From the NCBI RefSeq assembly GCF_030505395.1, contig NZ_CP130044.1, positions 3,605,001-3,669,000 of the forward strand: a stretch of 64,000 nt of DNA. The letters run 5' to 3'. This document shows positions 15,056 through 23,617 of the stretch, piece by piece. Below the pieces are notes generated by a model. That model saw only the letters and a list, made by a program, of their open reading frames with translations. It searched no databases and had not been told where the DNA came from. Each line of letters begins with the position of its first letter. The first letter of the stretch is position 1. This DNA is from Asticcacaulis sp. ZE23SCel15. Its GTDB lineage: Bacteria; Pseudomonadota; Alphaproteobacteria; Caulobacterales; Caulobacteraceae. The translations under genes and the position numbers were made by a program.

Positions 15056-16093
15056 GTGGCAAGGCCGCCTAAAATCCACATCATAAAAACCCGGCTGGCG
15101 GACGGCACACGCGCCGAATACCATTATGCGTGGCGTGGCGGCCCGCGCCTCACAGGTGCGCCCGGAACACCGGAATATCACCGGTCATTGGCCCAGGCGC
15201 TGGAAACCTCCCCCACTGTTAAAAAGGGCGAATTCCTCAGCCTGATCGTCGCCTATATGAAATCGGCGGACTTCAAAAAGCTGGGCGACCACACCACCCG
15301 CGCCTACAATCGCCACCTTGACGAAATCAAGGAACGCTTTGGCGATATGCCGCTTAAGGCGCTTGATGACCGCCGGTGCCGTCGTGACTTTATCGAATAT
15401 CGCGACACCATGGCCGACCGCCCCAGAACCGCTGATATGGCTATGGGCGTGCTGAAACGCGTATTAAGCTGGAGCGTGTCCGCCGGTTATATCGACACTA
15501 ATCAGGCCGAGCCGATTGAGCGCCTGCACCGCACCGACAAATCCGAAAACATCTGGACGGGCGATGATATTGCGGCCTTTAATGACCGCGCCTCAGCGCC
15601 CCTTAAACTGGCCTTGCAACTGGCCATATTCACCGGCCTGAGACAAAGCGACCTGATCAAACTGACGTGGTTTGAAGATAAGGGCGACGCCTTTGTCGTA
15701 CGCACGCATAAGCGCAATAAGACCGCCATCATCCCGATCACGCCGGAATGCCGCGTCCTTCTGGATACCCTGAAACGCACCGATGGGCCGATCCTCAGAA
15801 ACTCGCTAGGCAAAGCCTGGACAGCCGACGGCCTGCGGGCATCGTTCGGTAAGGCTTGCGATGCGGCCAAAGTGACCCGCACGTTCCACGACCTGCGCAG
15901 GACGGCAGCCACGACGCTGTTGGCCAGCGGCATCGACAGCGCCCGCGTTGCCCTCCTGATGGGATGGTCGGAAAAGGACGTAGAACAACTTTTGAAGATT
16001 TATGTCAGTCGTTCGGAAATCGTCAAATCAGTGCTTGCGTCCCTGAATCAAAGTCGCTATGAGAACGCTCCCGCAACGGAACTTGTAAAATGA
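15056..16093 (+). CDS. int: Tyrosine-family phage integrase
   Basis: 345 residues from GTG 15056. An N-terminal SAM-like core-binding domain (about 55-155) is followed by the catalytic domain: R196 (GLRQSDL), K around 219-222, H278 and R281 (HDLRRTAAT), W304 in MGW, and nucleophile Y316 (KIYVSR). The full catalytic set is present, so the enzyme is likely active in integrating and excising the prophage. It is the last gene of the rightward operon and stops 64 bp before tRNA-Lys, marking the right boundary of the element. Confidence 0.93.
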   Translation: MARPPKIHIIKTRLADGTRAEYHYAWRGGPRLTGAPGTPEYHRSLAQALETSPTVKKGEFLSLIVAYMKSADFKKLGDHTTRAYNRHLDEIKERFGDMPLKALDDRRCRRDFIEYRDTMADRPRTADMAMGVLKRVLSWSVSAGYIDTNQAEPIERLHRTDKSENIWTGDDIAAFNDRASAPLKLALQLAIFTGLRQSDLIKLTWFEDKGDAFVVRTHKRNKTAIIPITPECRVLLDTLKRTDGPILRNSLGKAWTADGLRASFGKACDAAKVTRTFHDLRRTAATTLLASGIDSARVALLMGWSEKDVEQLLKIYVSRSEIVKSVLASLNQSRYENAPATELVK

Positions 16094-16157
16094 CCTGTAA
16101 AACGGTCTTACCGTTCGGGTGGTGTTCCACCAAAAACACCAATGAAATGAATAGTGT

Positions 16158-16233
<76 letters not shown>

Positions 16234-16322
16234 TTTTCCTATCCGCTACCCGGATATTTCCCGTCAAAGCATAATTCAGATGTTGGCACCTTAAACCAGC
16301 GCAGTAGCCTCGCTTGCGGAAT

Positions 16323-16344
16323 AAAAAACGGGGCAGAAGCCCCG
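16323..16344 (-). terminator. Intrinsic terminator of gatCA
   Basis: On the minus strand, a CGGGGC / GCCCCG stem with a TTCT loop is followed by six T's, 10 bases after the gatA stop. Confidence 0.85.
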
Positions 16345-16353
16345 CTCTTTACC

Positions 16354-17838
16354 TTACCACCACTTCGACGGCTTTTGCGTAAAGCCTGCGGCCTGTTCCA
16401 GCACCGAGGCGATGTTCAGCACCGTGCCCTCATCCAGCGCCTTACCGATGACCTGCAAGCCCAGCGGCAGACCATGCTGGTCAAGGCCCGCGGGCACCGA
16501 CAGCCCCGGCAGACCGGCCAGATTGGTCGTTACTGTGAACACGTCATTCAGATACATCGACACCGGATCAGCGGCCTTTTTCTCATCGCCGAGCGCAAAG
16601 GCCGATGACGGCGTGGCAGGTGTTAAGATCACATCGCAGGATTTGAACGCTTCGGTAAAATCGTCAGCGATTTTCCGACGGACTTTCAAGGCCTTAACGT
16701 AATAGGCGTCATAGAAACCGGCCGACAACACGTAGGTGCCGATCATGATCCGACGCTTGACTTCCTTGCCGAAGCCCTCTGAGCGCGACAGCTCATAGGT
16801 GTCAGTCAGGCTGGTGGCTTCCGGATCGCGATAACCAAACCGCATCCCATCATAGCGCGCCAGATTGGACGACGCTTCGGCGGGGGCCACGATATAGTAA
16901 CACGGCAGGGCGTACTTAGTGTGCGGCAGGGTGATCCGCACGATCTCAGCCCCCGCATCTTTCAGCCAGGCAATGCCCTGCTCCCACAAAGCGTCGATTT
17001 CCGCCGGAATGCCATCAAGGCGGTACTCATCAGGGATACCAATGCGCAAACCCTTGACCGACTTGCCGATAAACTGCGTGAAATCAGGGACTTCGATATC
17101 AAGGCTGGTCGAATCCTTCACATCGTGCGAGCACATGACATTCAGCATAATCGCTGCGTCTTCGACCGTTTTGGTGATCGGCCCGGCCTGATCCAGAGAC
17201 GACGCGAACGCCACCATGCCAAAGCGCGAGGCGCGGCCATAGGTCGGCTTGATGCCGACCGTGCCGGTGAACGCTGCCGGCTGACGGATTGACCCGCCGG
17301 TATCCGATGCCGTTGCCGCCAGACACAGATCCGCCGATACCGCCGCCGCCGAACCACCCGAAGATCCGCCCGGTGTCAAAGCCTGATCCGAGCCTGCGGC
17401 CTTCCACGGGTTGACCACCGGCCCCCAGTGCGAGGTCTCATTGGATGAGCCCATCGCAAACTCATCCATGTTGAGCTTGCCCAGCATAACCGCACCGCCC
17501 TGCCACAGATTGGCGGTGACCGTCGATTCATAGGTCGGCACAAAATTGCCAAGGATTTTCGAGCACGCCGTCGTGCGCACACCTTCGGTGCAGTACAGAT
17601 CCTTGATGCCGAGCGGGGCGCCCTCTAATGCGCGGCCCTCACCTTTGGCCAGACGTTCATCGGACGCCTTGGCCTGAGCGCGCGCCTTATCAAAGGTCGT
17701 CTCGACATAGGCATTGAGCGCGCCGTTGCTGTGCTCAATCGCGCCGATAAAGGCTTCGGTCAATTCGGATGACGAAAACTGTTTGGTTTTCAGGCCGTCC
17801 AGCGCGCCTTTGAGGGTCAGTTTAGTCAGGTCACTCAT
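16354..17838 (-). CDS. gatA: Asp-tRNA(Asn)/Glu-tRNA(Gln) amidotransferase subunit A
   Basis: 494 residues, normal length. The amidase signature is complete: the catalytic lysine in [11 protein letters not shown], the glycine/serine motif [23 protein letters not shown], and [23 protein letters not shown] with the cis-Ser and nucleophile Ser. GatA releases ammonia from glutamine for transamidation of mischarged Glu-tRNA(Gln) or Asp-tRNA(Asn). It lies 3 bp downstream of gatC in an operon; gatB is not in the window. Confidence 0.96.
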   Translation of the reverse strand: MSDLTKLTLKGALDGLKTKQFSSSELTEAFIGAIEHSNGALNAYVETTFDKARAQAKASDERLAKGEGRALEGAPLGIKDLYCTEGVRTTACSKILGNFVPTYESTVTANLWQGGAVMLGKLNMDEFAMGSSNETSHWGPVVNPWKAAGSDQALTPGGSSGGSAAAVSADLCLAATASDTGGSIRQPAAFTGTVGIKPTYGRASRFGMVAFASSLDQAGPITKTVEDAAIMLNVMCSHDVKDSTSLDIEVPDFTQFIGKSVKGLRIGIPDEYRLDGIPAEIDALWEQGIAWLKDAGAEIVRITLPHTKYALPCYYIVAPAEASSNLARYDGMRFGYRDPEATSLTDTYELSRSEGFGKEVKRRIMIGTYVLSAGFYDAYYVKALKVRRKIADDFTEAFKSCDVILTPATPSSAFALGDEKKAADPVSMYLNDVFTVTTNLAGLPGLSVPAGLDQHGLPLGLQVIGKALDEGTVLNIASVLEQAAGFTQKPSKWW

Positions 17839-17841
17839 GGT

Positions 17842-18129
17842 CTATTCCACCACTTTCGGCACGACGAAAAAGCCATCAACAGTTTTTGGCGCGTTTTTAA
17901 CGACATCCGCGACCTTACCACCGTCGGACACAACGTCTTCGCGCAGCGGAGCGGCCGCGGCCACGGCGGTGGTCATCGGCTCCACGCCGGTCACGTCGAT
18001 CTCGTTCAACTGCTCGATCCAGCCCAGAATACCGTTCAATTCGCCGGACAGGCTTTCCAGCCGCGCTTCGGGCTCCCGCAGTCGCGACAAGGACGCGACC
18101 TTCTTCACCGTTGCCACATCAATGGCCAT
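17842..18129 (-). CDS. gatC: Asp-tRNA(Asn)/Glu-tRNA(Gln) amidotransferase subunit C
   Basis: 95 residues, the standard GatC length. It begins MAIDVATVKKVASLSRL and contains LNGILGWIEQLNEIDVTGVEPM, the typical GatC pattern. GatC wraps GatA and GatB and stabilises the transamidosome. It is the first gene of the gatCA pair. Confidence 0.95.
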   Translation of the reverse strand: MAIDVATVKKVASLSRLREPEARLESLSGELNGILGWIEQLNEIDVTGVEPMTTAVAAAAPLREDVVSDGGKVADVVKNAPKTVDGFFVVPKVVE

Positions 18130-18312
18130 GAGGCTTCACTCCACGTAAATTCAGAGGGATTGGGTTAGACATTACGCCTCGTCTTGACAAGGCCCCGCTA
18201 CGCAAAGATTGCACAATTATTCGCCTGCAACCGCTGGACAGGCTGGCAAAGCCCTATAAACATGCCAACAGCTCGCCGCCCTGCACACCGGAGCGTCCCA
18301 AAGGAGCCTTAA

Positions 18313-19128
18313 ATGTCTGAAAAGGATCGCTTCATTACCCTGATCCGCGACGCCCTGCCCCGCAATCGCGATGGGTTGATGCAGCAGTGGCAAAACCCGC
18401 AAGGCACCACAACCCGTCACTTTATACTGGATAACCTGCTGCCCGCAGCCGACGCGCACCGTATTCATGAGGCGTTTCCGCGTGATGGCGACGGCTTTTT
18501 CAACCGCGACACCTTCCGCGAAAAGAAGCGCACCTCAACCGACCTCAGTGGCTATGCGCCCATCCTGTCCGACATCACCTATGCCTTGCAGGATCAGGCG
18601 ATTGTTGAGCTGATCGCCGATATGGTCGGGTTTGAGGCGATTGAACCGGACCCAAAGCTCTACGCCGGCGGCCTGTCGATGATGTTCAAGGACGATTTCC
18701 TCAACCCGCACATTGACAATAGCCATGACGGCGACCGCCAAAAATACCGGCGCCTGAATCTGCTCTATTACGTCTCACCAGACTGGAAAACCGAATATGG
18801 CGGCAATCTGGAGCTATGGGACGATGAGCGCAAAACCCCGGTAACGGTGACCGCGGCCTTTAACCGGCTGGTGGTGATGGAAACGACAAAGCTAAGCTGG
18901 CATTCAGTCAGCCCCGTCGTAACGGATCGCCCCCGCACTTGCGTCTCCAACTATTATTTCTCGAACATTTCGCCGGATCAGTCAGACTACTTCCACGTCA
19001 CGTCCTTTTCCGGCCGTCCGGGGGAAACACTTAAATCGGCCATTGGCGTGGTCGATAATGCCGCCCGCAATCTGGTGTCCAAAACGCTTGGCACCGGGCG
19101 CGGACGTGACCGCATCAATAAGACGTAG
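18313..19128 (+). CDS. 2-oxoglutarate/Fe(II)-dependent oxygenase
   Basis: 271 residues. The iron-binding facial triad is H133 and D135 (NPHIDNSHD) and H197 (LSWHSVSPV), with R207 (TDRPRTC) available for 2-oxoglutarate. The double-stranded beta-helix core spans about 115-215 (YVSPDWKTEYGGNLELWD). Family members hydroxylate proteins or small molecules in the cytoplasm; the substrate here is not known. An AAGGAG ribosome site precedes the ATG. It is a single gene between gatCA and the UrcA gene. Confidence 0.85.
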   Translation: MSEKDRFITLIRDALPRNRDGLMQQWQNPQGTTTRHFILDNLLPAADAHRIHEAFPRDGDGFFNRDTFREKKRTSTDLSGYAPILSDITYALQDQAIVELIADMVGFEAIEPDPKLYAGGLSMMFKDDFLNPHIDNSHDGDRQKYRRLNLLYYVSPDWKTEYGGNLELWDDERKTPVTVTAAFNRLVVMETTKLSWHSVSPVVTDRPRTCVSNYYFSNISPDQSDYFHVTSFSGRPGETLKSAIGVVDNAARNLVSKTLGTGRGRDRINKT

Positions 19129-19137
19129 GTTAAAACT

Positions 19138-19172
19138 AAGCCCGCGCCATCCGGTTTGGGTGGGCACGGGCC
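19138..19172. terminator. Possible bidirectional terminator hairpin
   Basis: GCCCGCGCCA and TGGGCACGGGC form an imperfect stem between the convergent oxygenase and UrcA genes. A short GGTTT run follows on the plus strand. Weak T-run, so moderate support. Confidence 0.5.
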
Positions 19173-19200
19173 TGGTTTAAGCGCACAGTGTATTCAAAAA

Positions 19201-19563
19201 CTATTGGCTAAGACCGGCCAGAACGCGGCCCTTGTCGGCATAGACCGGGGCGTTCTTAGACTCATGCAGCGCCGTCAGGGTCGGTTGATTAAGCTGGCGC
19301 ACAGCATTGGAAAGTGCGGCCTGAGCACACTGGCGATCCTGAGCGGCGTAGCGCTGATATTCACTATCGCAAAGAGTATTCGCGGTGTTTTTAAGCTGAC
19401 GATAAACCTTTGCCACCTCAGCCGTATTATTGAAGTTGACGCCTTCGACAGACACCACGGTCTTCGTGGCGGTACGGTCTTTTTCGCCCGCCTGCGCCAC
19501 CGATACACCCGCACTCAAAAGCGCCACAGACGCCAACGCCACCATATAAACTGAACGTACCAT
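19201..19563 (-). CDS. UrcA-family exported protein
   Basis: 120 residues. A signal peptide (about 1-25, cleaved after VSVAQA) is followed by the UrcA core: V.GVNFNNTAEVAKVYRQLKNTANTLCDSE, then DRQCAQAALSNAVRQLNQPTLTALH, with two conserved cysteines. UrcA proteins are small periplasmic proteins abundant in Caulobacterales and sphingomonads, and their function is not established. GGAG lies upstream of the ATG. A second member lies at 20354-20749. Confidence 0.85.
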   Translation of the reverse strand: MVRSVYMVALASVALLSAGVSVAQAGEKDRTATKTVVSVEGVNFNNTAEVAKVYRQLKNTANTLCDSEYQRYAAQDRQCAQAALSNAVRQLNQPTLTALHESKNAPVYADKGRVLAGLSQ

Positions 19564-19863
19564 TTTAAATTCTCCTCATGCTTGGAGCCCATCGCTCCGG
19601 TGAGGATTGAATACACTCAACGTAAATTACTTTAAATAACATTTTTATTAAATATTCGTCACACATTACATTGAATACATTAATTAAATTCGTTTCATAT
19701 ATTACATATTTTTAACAGATTAACTTTCTGTAATTCGTTAATTACTTGTCACAAAATAAACGAAACAAATATCTGTTTATTTTGAAACCACATCACTTTC
19801 CGCGCATCGGCCACAGCCTGTAAAACCGTTGACTTTTCAGACATTCCGGCCCACAGCACCACC
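19564..19863. other. AT-rich intergenic region
   Basis: About 300 bp between the divergent UrcA and ruvX genes. The middle (19610-19760) is strongly AT-rich compared with its surroundings, with repeated AATTAC/TTAATTA tracts. It probably holds the promoters of both genes, but I cannot pick clear -35/-10 boxes. No gene seen. Confidence 0.5.
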
Positions 19864-20334
19864 ATGGCCGTTGTAGATATAACTGAACTAAAAGCTCTAT
19901 TGCCCGTCCGCACAGGGGTGCTGGGGCTCGACCTGGGTGAAAAAACCATCGGCGTGGCGGTGAGCGATATTTCGCTTACCATCGCCTCGCCTCTGGAATT
20001 GGTTAATAAGACCAAGTTCACCCAGGAGGCCGAGCATCTGTTTGGTCTGATGAAAAAGCGCGAAGCATCCGGGATGGTGATCGGCCTGCCCGTCAATATG
20101 GACGGCACCGAAGGCACGCGCTGCCAGTCAGTGCGTGCCTTTGCCCGCAACCTTTTACGTTTGCGTGACCTTCCGATCGCCTTCTGGGATGAGCGCTGGT
20201 CGTCATCTGTGATGAACCGCTTCCTGATCGAAGAGGCGGATCTTACCCGCGCCAAACGCGCCGAGGTCATCGACCGCTCCGCCGCCGCCTATATTCTGCA
20301 AGGGGCTTTAGACCGGATAAAGGGCATGGAATAG
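19864..20334 (+). CDS. ruvX: Putative pre-16S rRNA nuclease / Holliday junction resolvase-like
   Basis: 156 residues with the RNase H-like fold of the YqgF/RuvX family: LGLDLGEKTIGVAVSD near the start (catalytic D), VIGLPVNMDGTEG in the middle, and FWDERWSSSVMN and DRSAAAYILQGALD at the end. YqgF matures the 16S rRNA 5' end in E. coli; a resolvase role is also proposed. Length typical. It is transcribed away from the first UrcA gene. Confidence 0.93.
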   Translation: MAVVDITELKALLPVRTGVLGLDLGEKTIGVAVSDISLTIASPLELVNKTKFTQEAEHLFGLMKKREASGMVIGLPVNMDGTEGTRCQSVRAFARNLLRLRDLPIAFWDERWSSSVMNRFLIEEADLTRAKRAEVIDRSAAAYILQGALDRIKGME

Positions 20335-20353
20335 CCCTCAATCCGGCCCAACC

Positions 20354-20749
20354 CTATTTATGATTCGCCGCCACCATGACCTCACCACCACTGATCTGGG
20401 CGTGATACCGAGTTAAAACTGGCCGATCAATGTCGGTAACCGCCCCATTAAGTGCCCGCTCCGCACAGCGCCTGTCTGCGCTTCGACTGGCATTTGGGCC
20501 GGAATTACAGACATCATAAGCCACAAAACGCAAGTGTCGATAAAGACGGTCGACATCGCGTGCATCTGTGAAATCAACGTCGCGCAACGATAACCGTCGT
20601 TCAACAGGCTCACGATCCACATCCATCAGACGCATCCGCTCGCCCGCCTCGACCTTAACTTCCGGAATCTCCTGAGCCAAAGCCGTCGTGACCGGTGCCG
20701 ATATAACAACGCCTGAAAGCAACGCTACCAAATAAATAGAACGAGACAT
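20354..20749 (-). CDS. UrcA-family exported protein
   Basis: 131 residues. A signal peptide (1-25, ...TTALAQ) precedes an UrcA core: LRDVDFTDARDVDRLYRHLRFVAYDVCNSG, then DRRCAERALNGAVTDIDRPVLTRYHA. It shares the cysteine spacing and the TL..LH/VLTRYH end of the copy at 19201-19563. It converges with ruvX. Probably a distant paralogue of that copy. Confidence 0.82.
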   Translation of the reverse strand: MSRSIYLVALLSGVVISAPVTTALAQEIPEVKVEAGERMRLMDVDREPVERRLSLRDVDFTDARDVDRLYRHLRFVAYDVCNSGPNASRSADRRCAERALNGAVTDIDRPVLTRYHAQISGGEVMVAANHK

Positions 20750-21025
20750 GATGTCCCTCCTTTTGGTTTATGCGTAATCCCCGCCCTCGCGCCGTCAACA
20801 TACGCCGGATCAAAATAAAAGCGACTTAATTATTATTAAATATCAGCCGTCAAATACTCACAAAAAATTGCACTAAGACAGTAACCACAACCCTATACCA
20901 CTGACGGTTATTGCAAATGAAACCGCCTTTGTGAGACTTGTGTCTTACCGCCCTATCTTTAGACACCTGACGTCCGCAACCCCCTACAGGTTGACTCGCG
21001 CCGCGCCGACCGCCAAAGACAGGCC

Positions 21026-21967
21026 ATGACACCTGACACCTTTATCAATGGCATTATGCCGGTTTTCCTGATGATTGCGCTGGGGTACGGCCTGAAGAAA
21101 TCGGGCTTTTTGCCGCTGCACGTTTGGAACCCGATTGAGCGGCTGGCGGTCTATGTCTTTTATCCGGGCTTTCTGATCCCAGCCATCTGGCACGCCGATC
21201 TGAGCGGGCTATCGGCCGGACCGGTCAGCATTGGCGTCACTGCGGCGATGATATTATCAGCGCTGTTGGGCTTTGCGCTAAAGCCGTTTTTGAAACTCAA
21301 CGGCCCCACCTTTACCTCGGTTTTCCAAGGTTTGATCCGGTTCAATTCGTTTGTGTTCCTGCCGATCGCCACCGCCATTTTCGGCGATGAAGCGCTTGGG
21401 CTGGCGGCCATTGCCATGAGCGCGCTCATACCCTTAAGCAACATGGCCTCGATCATGGTACTGGCCCGCTGGGGTGAGTTGGAGGGCGAAAACCAGCCTG
21501 ACCGGTCGTTCAAGGCGATCATGCTGCGGCTGTTCACCAATCCGATTTTTCTGTCGTGCCTGATCGGGCTGTTTCTTAATGCCACCCACGCCCCCAGCGT
21601 GCCGTTTATCGACAAAGACCTTAAGATGCTGGGCGATGCCGCTATTCCGACCGGATTGATACTGGCCGGAGCGGGTTTGAGTTTTGGCTATATTTTCAAA
21701 AGCCCTGGACTGGTGGTCGCCACGTCTTTGTTCAAGGTCATGGTGGTGCCGATTCTGAGCTGGGGCATCTGCCGCGCTCTGGGTGGAGACACTTTAGCCC
21801 AGGGTGTCGCCCTGTGCTGCGGGGCCGCGCCGTGTGCGGCCGTCGCCTACGTTCAGGCCCGCCATATGGGCGGCGACGCGGCCCTGATGGCCGGAATCGT
21901 GGCGCTGACGACCTCTTTGAGCTTGATCACTCTGCCGATTTTATTGTGGTTGTTTCATCTGGCTTAG
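21026..21967 (+). CDS. AEC-family (auxin efflux carrier-type) membrane transporter
   Basis: 313 residues with about ten hydrophobic spans and no signal peptide. It shows the AEC layout: IMPVFLMIALGYGLKKSGFLP at the start, GFALKP, PLSNMASIMVLARWG mid-way, and IPTGLILAGAGLSFG in the second half. Members export small carboxylates or amino-acid-derived compounds through the inner membrane; the substrate cannot be told. Its 3' end overlaps the convergent Imm50-like gene by 41 bp. Confidence 0.88.
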   Translation: MTPDTFINGIMPVFLMIALGYGLKKSGFLPLHVWNPIERLAVYVFYPGFLIPAIWHADLSGLSAGPVSIGVTAAMILSALLGFALKPFLKLNGPTFTSVFQGLIRFNSFVFLPIATAIFGDEALGLAAIAMSALIPLSNMASIMVLARWGELEGENQPDRSFKAIMLRLFTNPIFLSCLIGLFLNATHAPSVPFIDKDLKMLGDAAIPTGLILAGAGLSFGYIFKSPGLVVATSLFKVMVVPILSWGICRALGGDTLAQGVALCCGAAPCAAVAYVQARHMGGDAALMAGIVALTTSLSLITLPILLWLFHLA

Positions 21968-22352
21968 TTCCCTCGGCCTGCCACGGCTCTAAAGTAACAG
22001 AAATGCTTTCAGCTATTAAGTAGCCATCAACACCGTAAGCCCCTTCCATATCAAGCTTAAGCCCACTGTCGCAGCGGGTTACTTTCAATTCCAAGAGCGC
22101 ATTTTGATGATTCCAGTTACCAATCTCTAATTCACTGATCCCTTTTACCGAAAAGGTAACAAGGGCGTGCAAATCAAGCCGGTAATAACCGCGTTCATCG
22201 GTGTCGGGGTTCATGCGAAATGTATAGAGGCGAATGACAGAGGGATCAGGGTCACGGCAAATCTCTATACTCACAACCTCAGCATCATGAAAACGCGGTA
22301 TATGGCCAAACCACGCAGTCACCGCACTCCAGTCAATTACGTCTTGTTCCAT
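21927..22352 (-). CDS. Immunity protein 50-like protein
   Basis: 141 residues. VTAWFGHIPRFHDAEVVSIEICR at the start and a strand-rich middle part fit the Imm50 family, which is predicted to neutralise polymorphic toxins. No toxin gene is adjacent, so it is either an orphan immunity gene or a protein of the same fold with another role. It converges with and overlaps the AEC transporter gene. No signal peptide. Confidence 0.65.
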   Translation of the reverse strand: MEQDVIDWSAVTAWFGHIPRFHDAEVVSIEICRDPDPSVIRLYTFRMNPDTDERGYYRLDLHALVTFSVKGISELEIGNWNHQNALLELKVTRCDSGLKLDMEGAYGVDGYLIAESISVTLEPWQAEGTKPDETTTIKSAE

Positions 22353-22436
22353 TGAGACACTTTAGTTTCGGGTTATGGCGGGCCGCAAATTATGGTTGCA
22401 GCCAGTTGATCGTTAAATCTAGCTTTTTGCAACACT

Positions 22437-22592
22437 AGAACTCCCCCTGCGGGGCCGCCCGCGCGGTGCTGGAGGAGCTTTCATTTAAGACCTACTTAAA
22501 TGAAAGAGGGGGTAATCCTGCCGCTGTTATTACCCCACCTTCCGGTTTGATAAATCAAACCTCCCCCCTCCCCTCCAAGAGGGGAGGTTCTT
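22437..22592. repeat. Cluster of consecutive hairpins (REP-like)
   Basis: Four hairpins follow each other: CTTTCATTTAAG / CTTAAATGAAAG (22478-22489, 22495-22506), GGGGTAAT / ATTACCCC (22509-22516, 22529-22536), GGTTTGAT / ATCAAACC (22544-22551, 22554-22561), and CCCCTC / GAGGGG with CAA loop near 22571-22585. A GC-rich segment at 22437-22470 precedes them. The GGGGAGGTTCT edge recurs at 38839-38868. Confidence 0.75.
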
Positions 22593-22635
22593 AATATCTT
22601 GCCACGTCCGTCATTGCGGCCTATAGCCCCCTTTT

Positions 22636-23611
22636 ATGACCGATTTCACCGACCAGATTCGTGAGCGGCTGTTGCCGTTCCCCAAACGCCACTTTATCGC
22701 GTCGCAGGACCTCGATCCGCCTGACATTATGGCGCTGCTAGATCTGGCTGATCTGTTCGTCGATATGAACCGGCGCTCAACGAAAAAGCTTGATCTGCTC
22801 AAGGGCCGCACCCAGGTCAATCTGTTCTTTGAGAACTCAACCCGCACGCAATCGAGCTTTGAACTGGCCGGTAAGCGCTTAGGCGCCGATACGGTCAATA
22901 TGGCCGCCAAGACCTCAAGCGTGGCCAAGGGCGAAACCCTGATCGACACGGCGGTAACACTCAACGCCATGAAGCCCGATCTGCTGGTGATACGCCACTC
23001 GGCATCGGGTGCGGCAGAACTTCTGGCCCAGAAAGTCGGCTGCTGCGTCATCAATGCCGGCGACGGCCAGCATCAGCACCCGAACTCAGGCCCTGCTCGA
23101 CATGCTGTCGATCCGCCGCGCCTTTGGCCACGTTGATGGTTTGACGGTGGCCATCTGTGGCGATGTTGGCCACTCCCGCGTCGCGCGATCAAATGTGATC
23201 CTGCTCAATGCCATGGGGGCCAATGTCCGGCTGGTCGGGCCCGCCACGCTTATTCCGGGCGATGCCGATCAGTGGGGCTGCGAAGTCTATCACGACATGC
23301 GCGAAGGCATTGCCGGGGCCAATGTGGTCATGATGCTGAGGTTACAGCTTGAGCGCATGGACGGGGCGTTTATCCCCTCGACCCGTGAATATTTCCGCTT
23401 CTTTGGCCTTGACCGTGAAAAGCTGCAAGTCGCCGCGAAAAACGTGCGCGTCATGCACCCCGGCCCGATGAACCGCGGCGTCGAGATTGACTCAGAGGTC
23501 GCCGACGATTTATCGATTTCCCTCATTCAGGATCAGGTCGAAATGGGCGTCGCCGCCCGCATGGCGGTGTTGGCCTCACTCGCCGCGCGTCTCGAAGCGG
23601 AGGGGAAGTAA
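22636..23611 (+). pseudogene. pyrB: Aspartate carbamoyltransferase, frameshifted
   Basis: Two frames together encode one ATCase of about 325 residues. The first (22636 onward) has the carbamoyl-phosphate motif [20 protein letters not shown] and ends near [10 protein letters not shown]. The second resumes with [15 protein letters not shown] and runs to 23611 with [12 protein letters not shown]. One extra A at about 23083 (CCGAACTCAG where CCGACTCAG is expected) breaks the HPTQALLD motif. ATCase makes carbamoyl aspartate in pyrimidine synthesis. Because the rest is well kept and pyrB is normally needed, a sequencing or assembly error is as likely as a real mutation. It is followed 6 bp later by pyrC. 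Confidence 0.85.
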
Positions 23612-23617
23612 CCCATA

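Noticed and set aside
23070-23095. Programmed frameshift in pyrB
   Set aside because: No slippery heptamer or run of identical bases at the site (CACCCGAACTCAGG), and ATCase is not known to use one.
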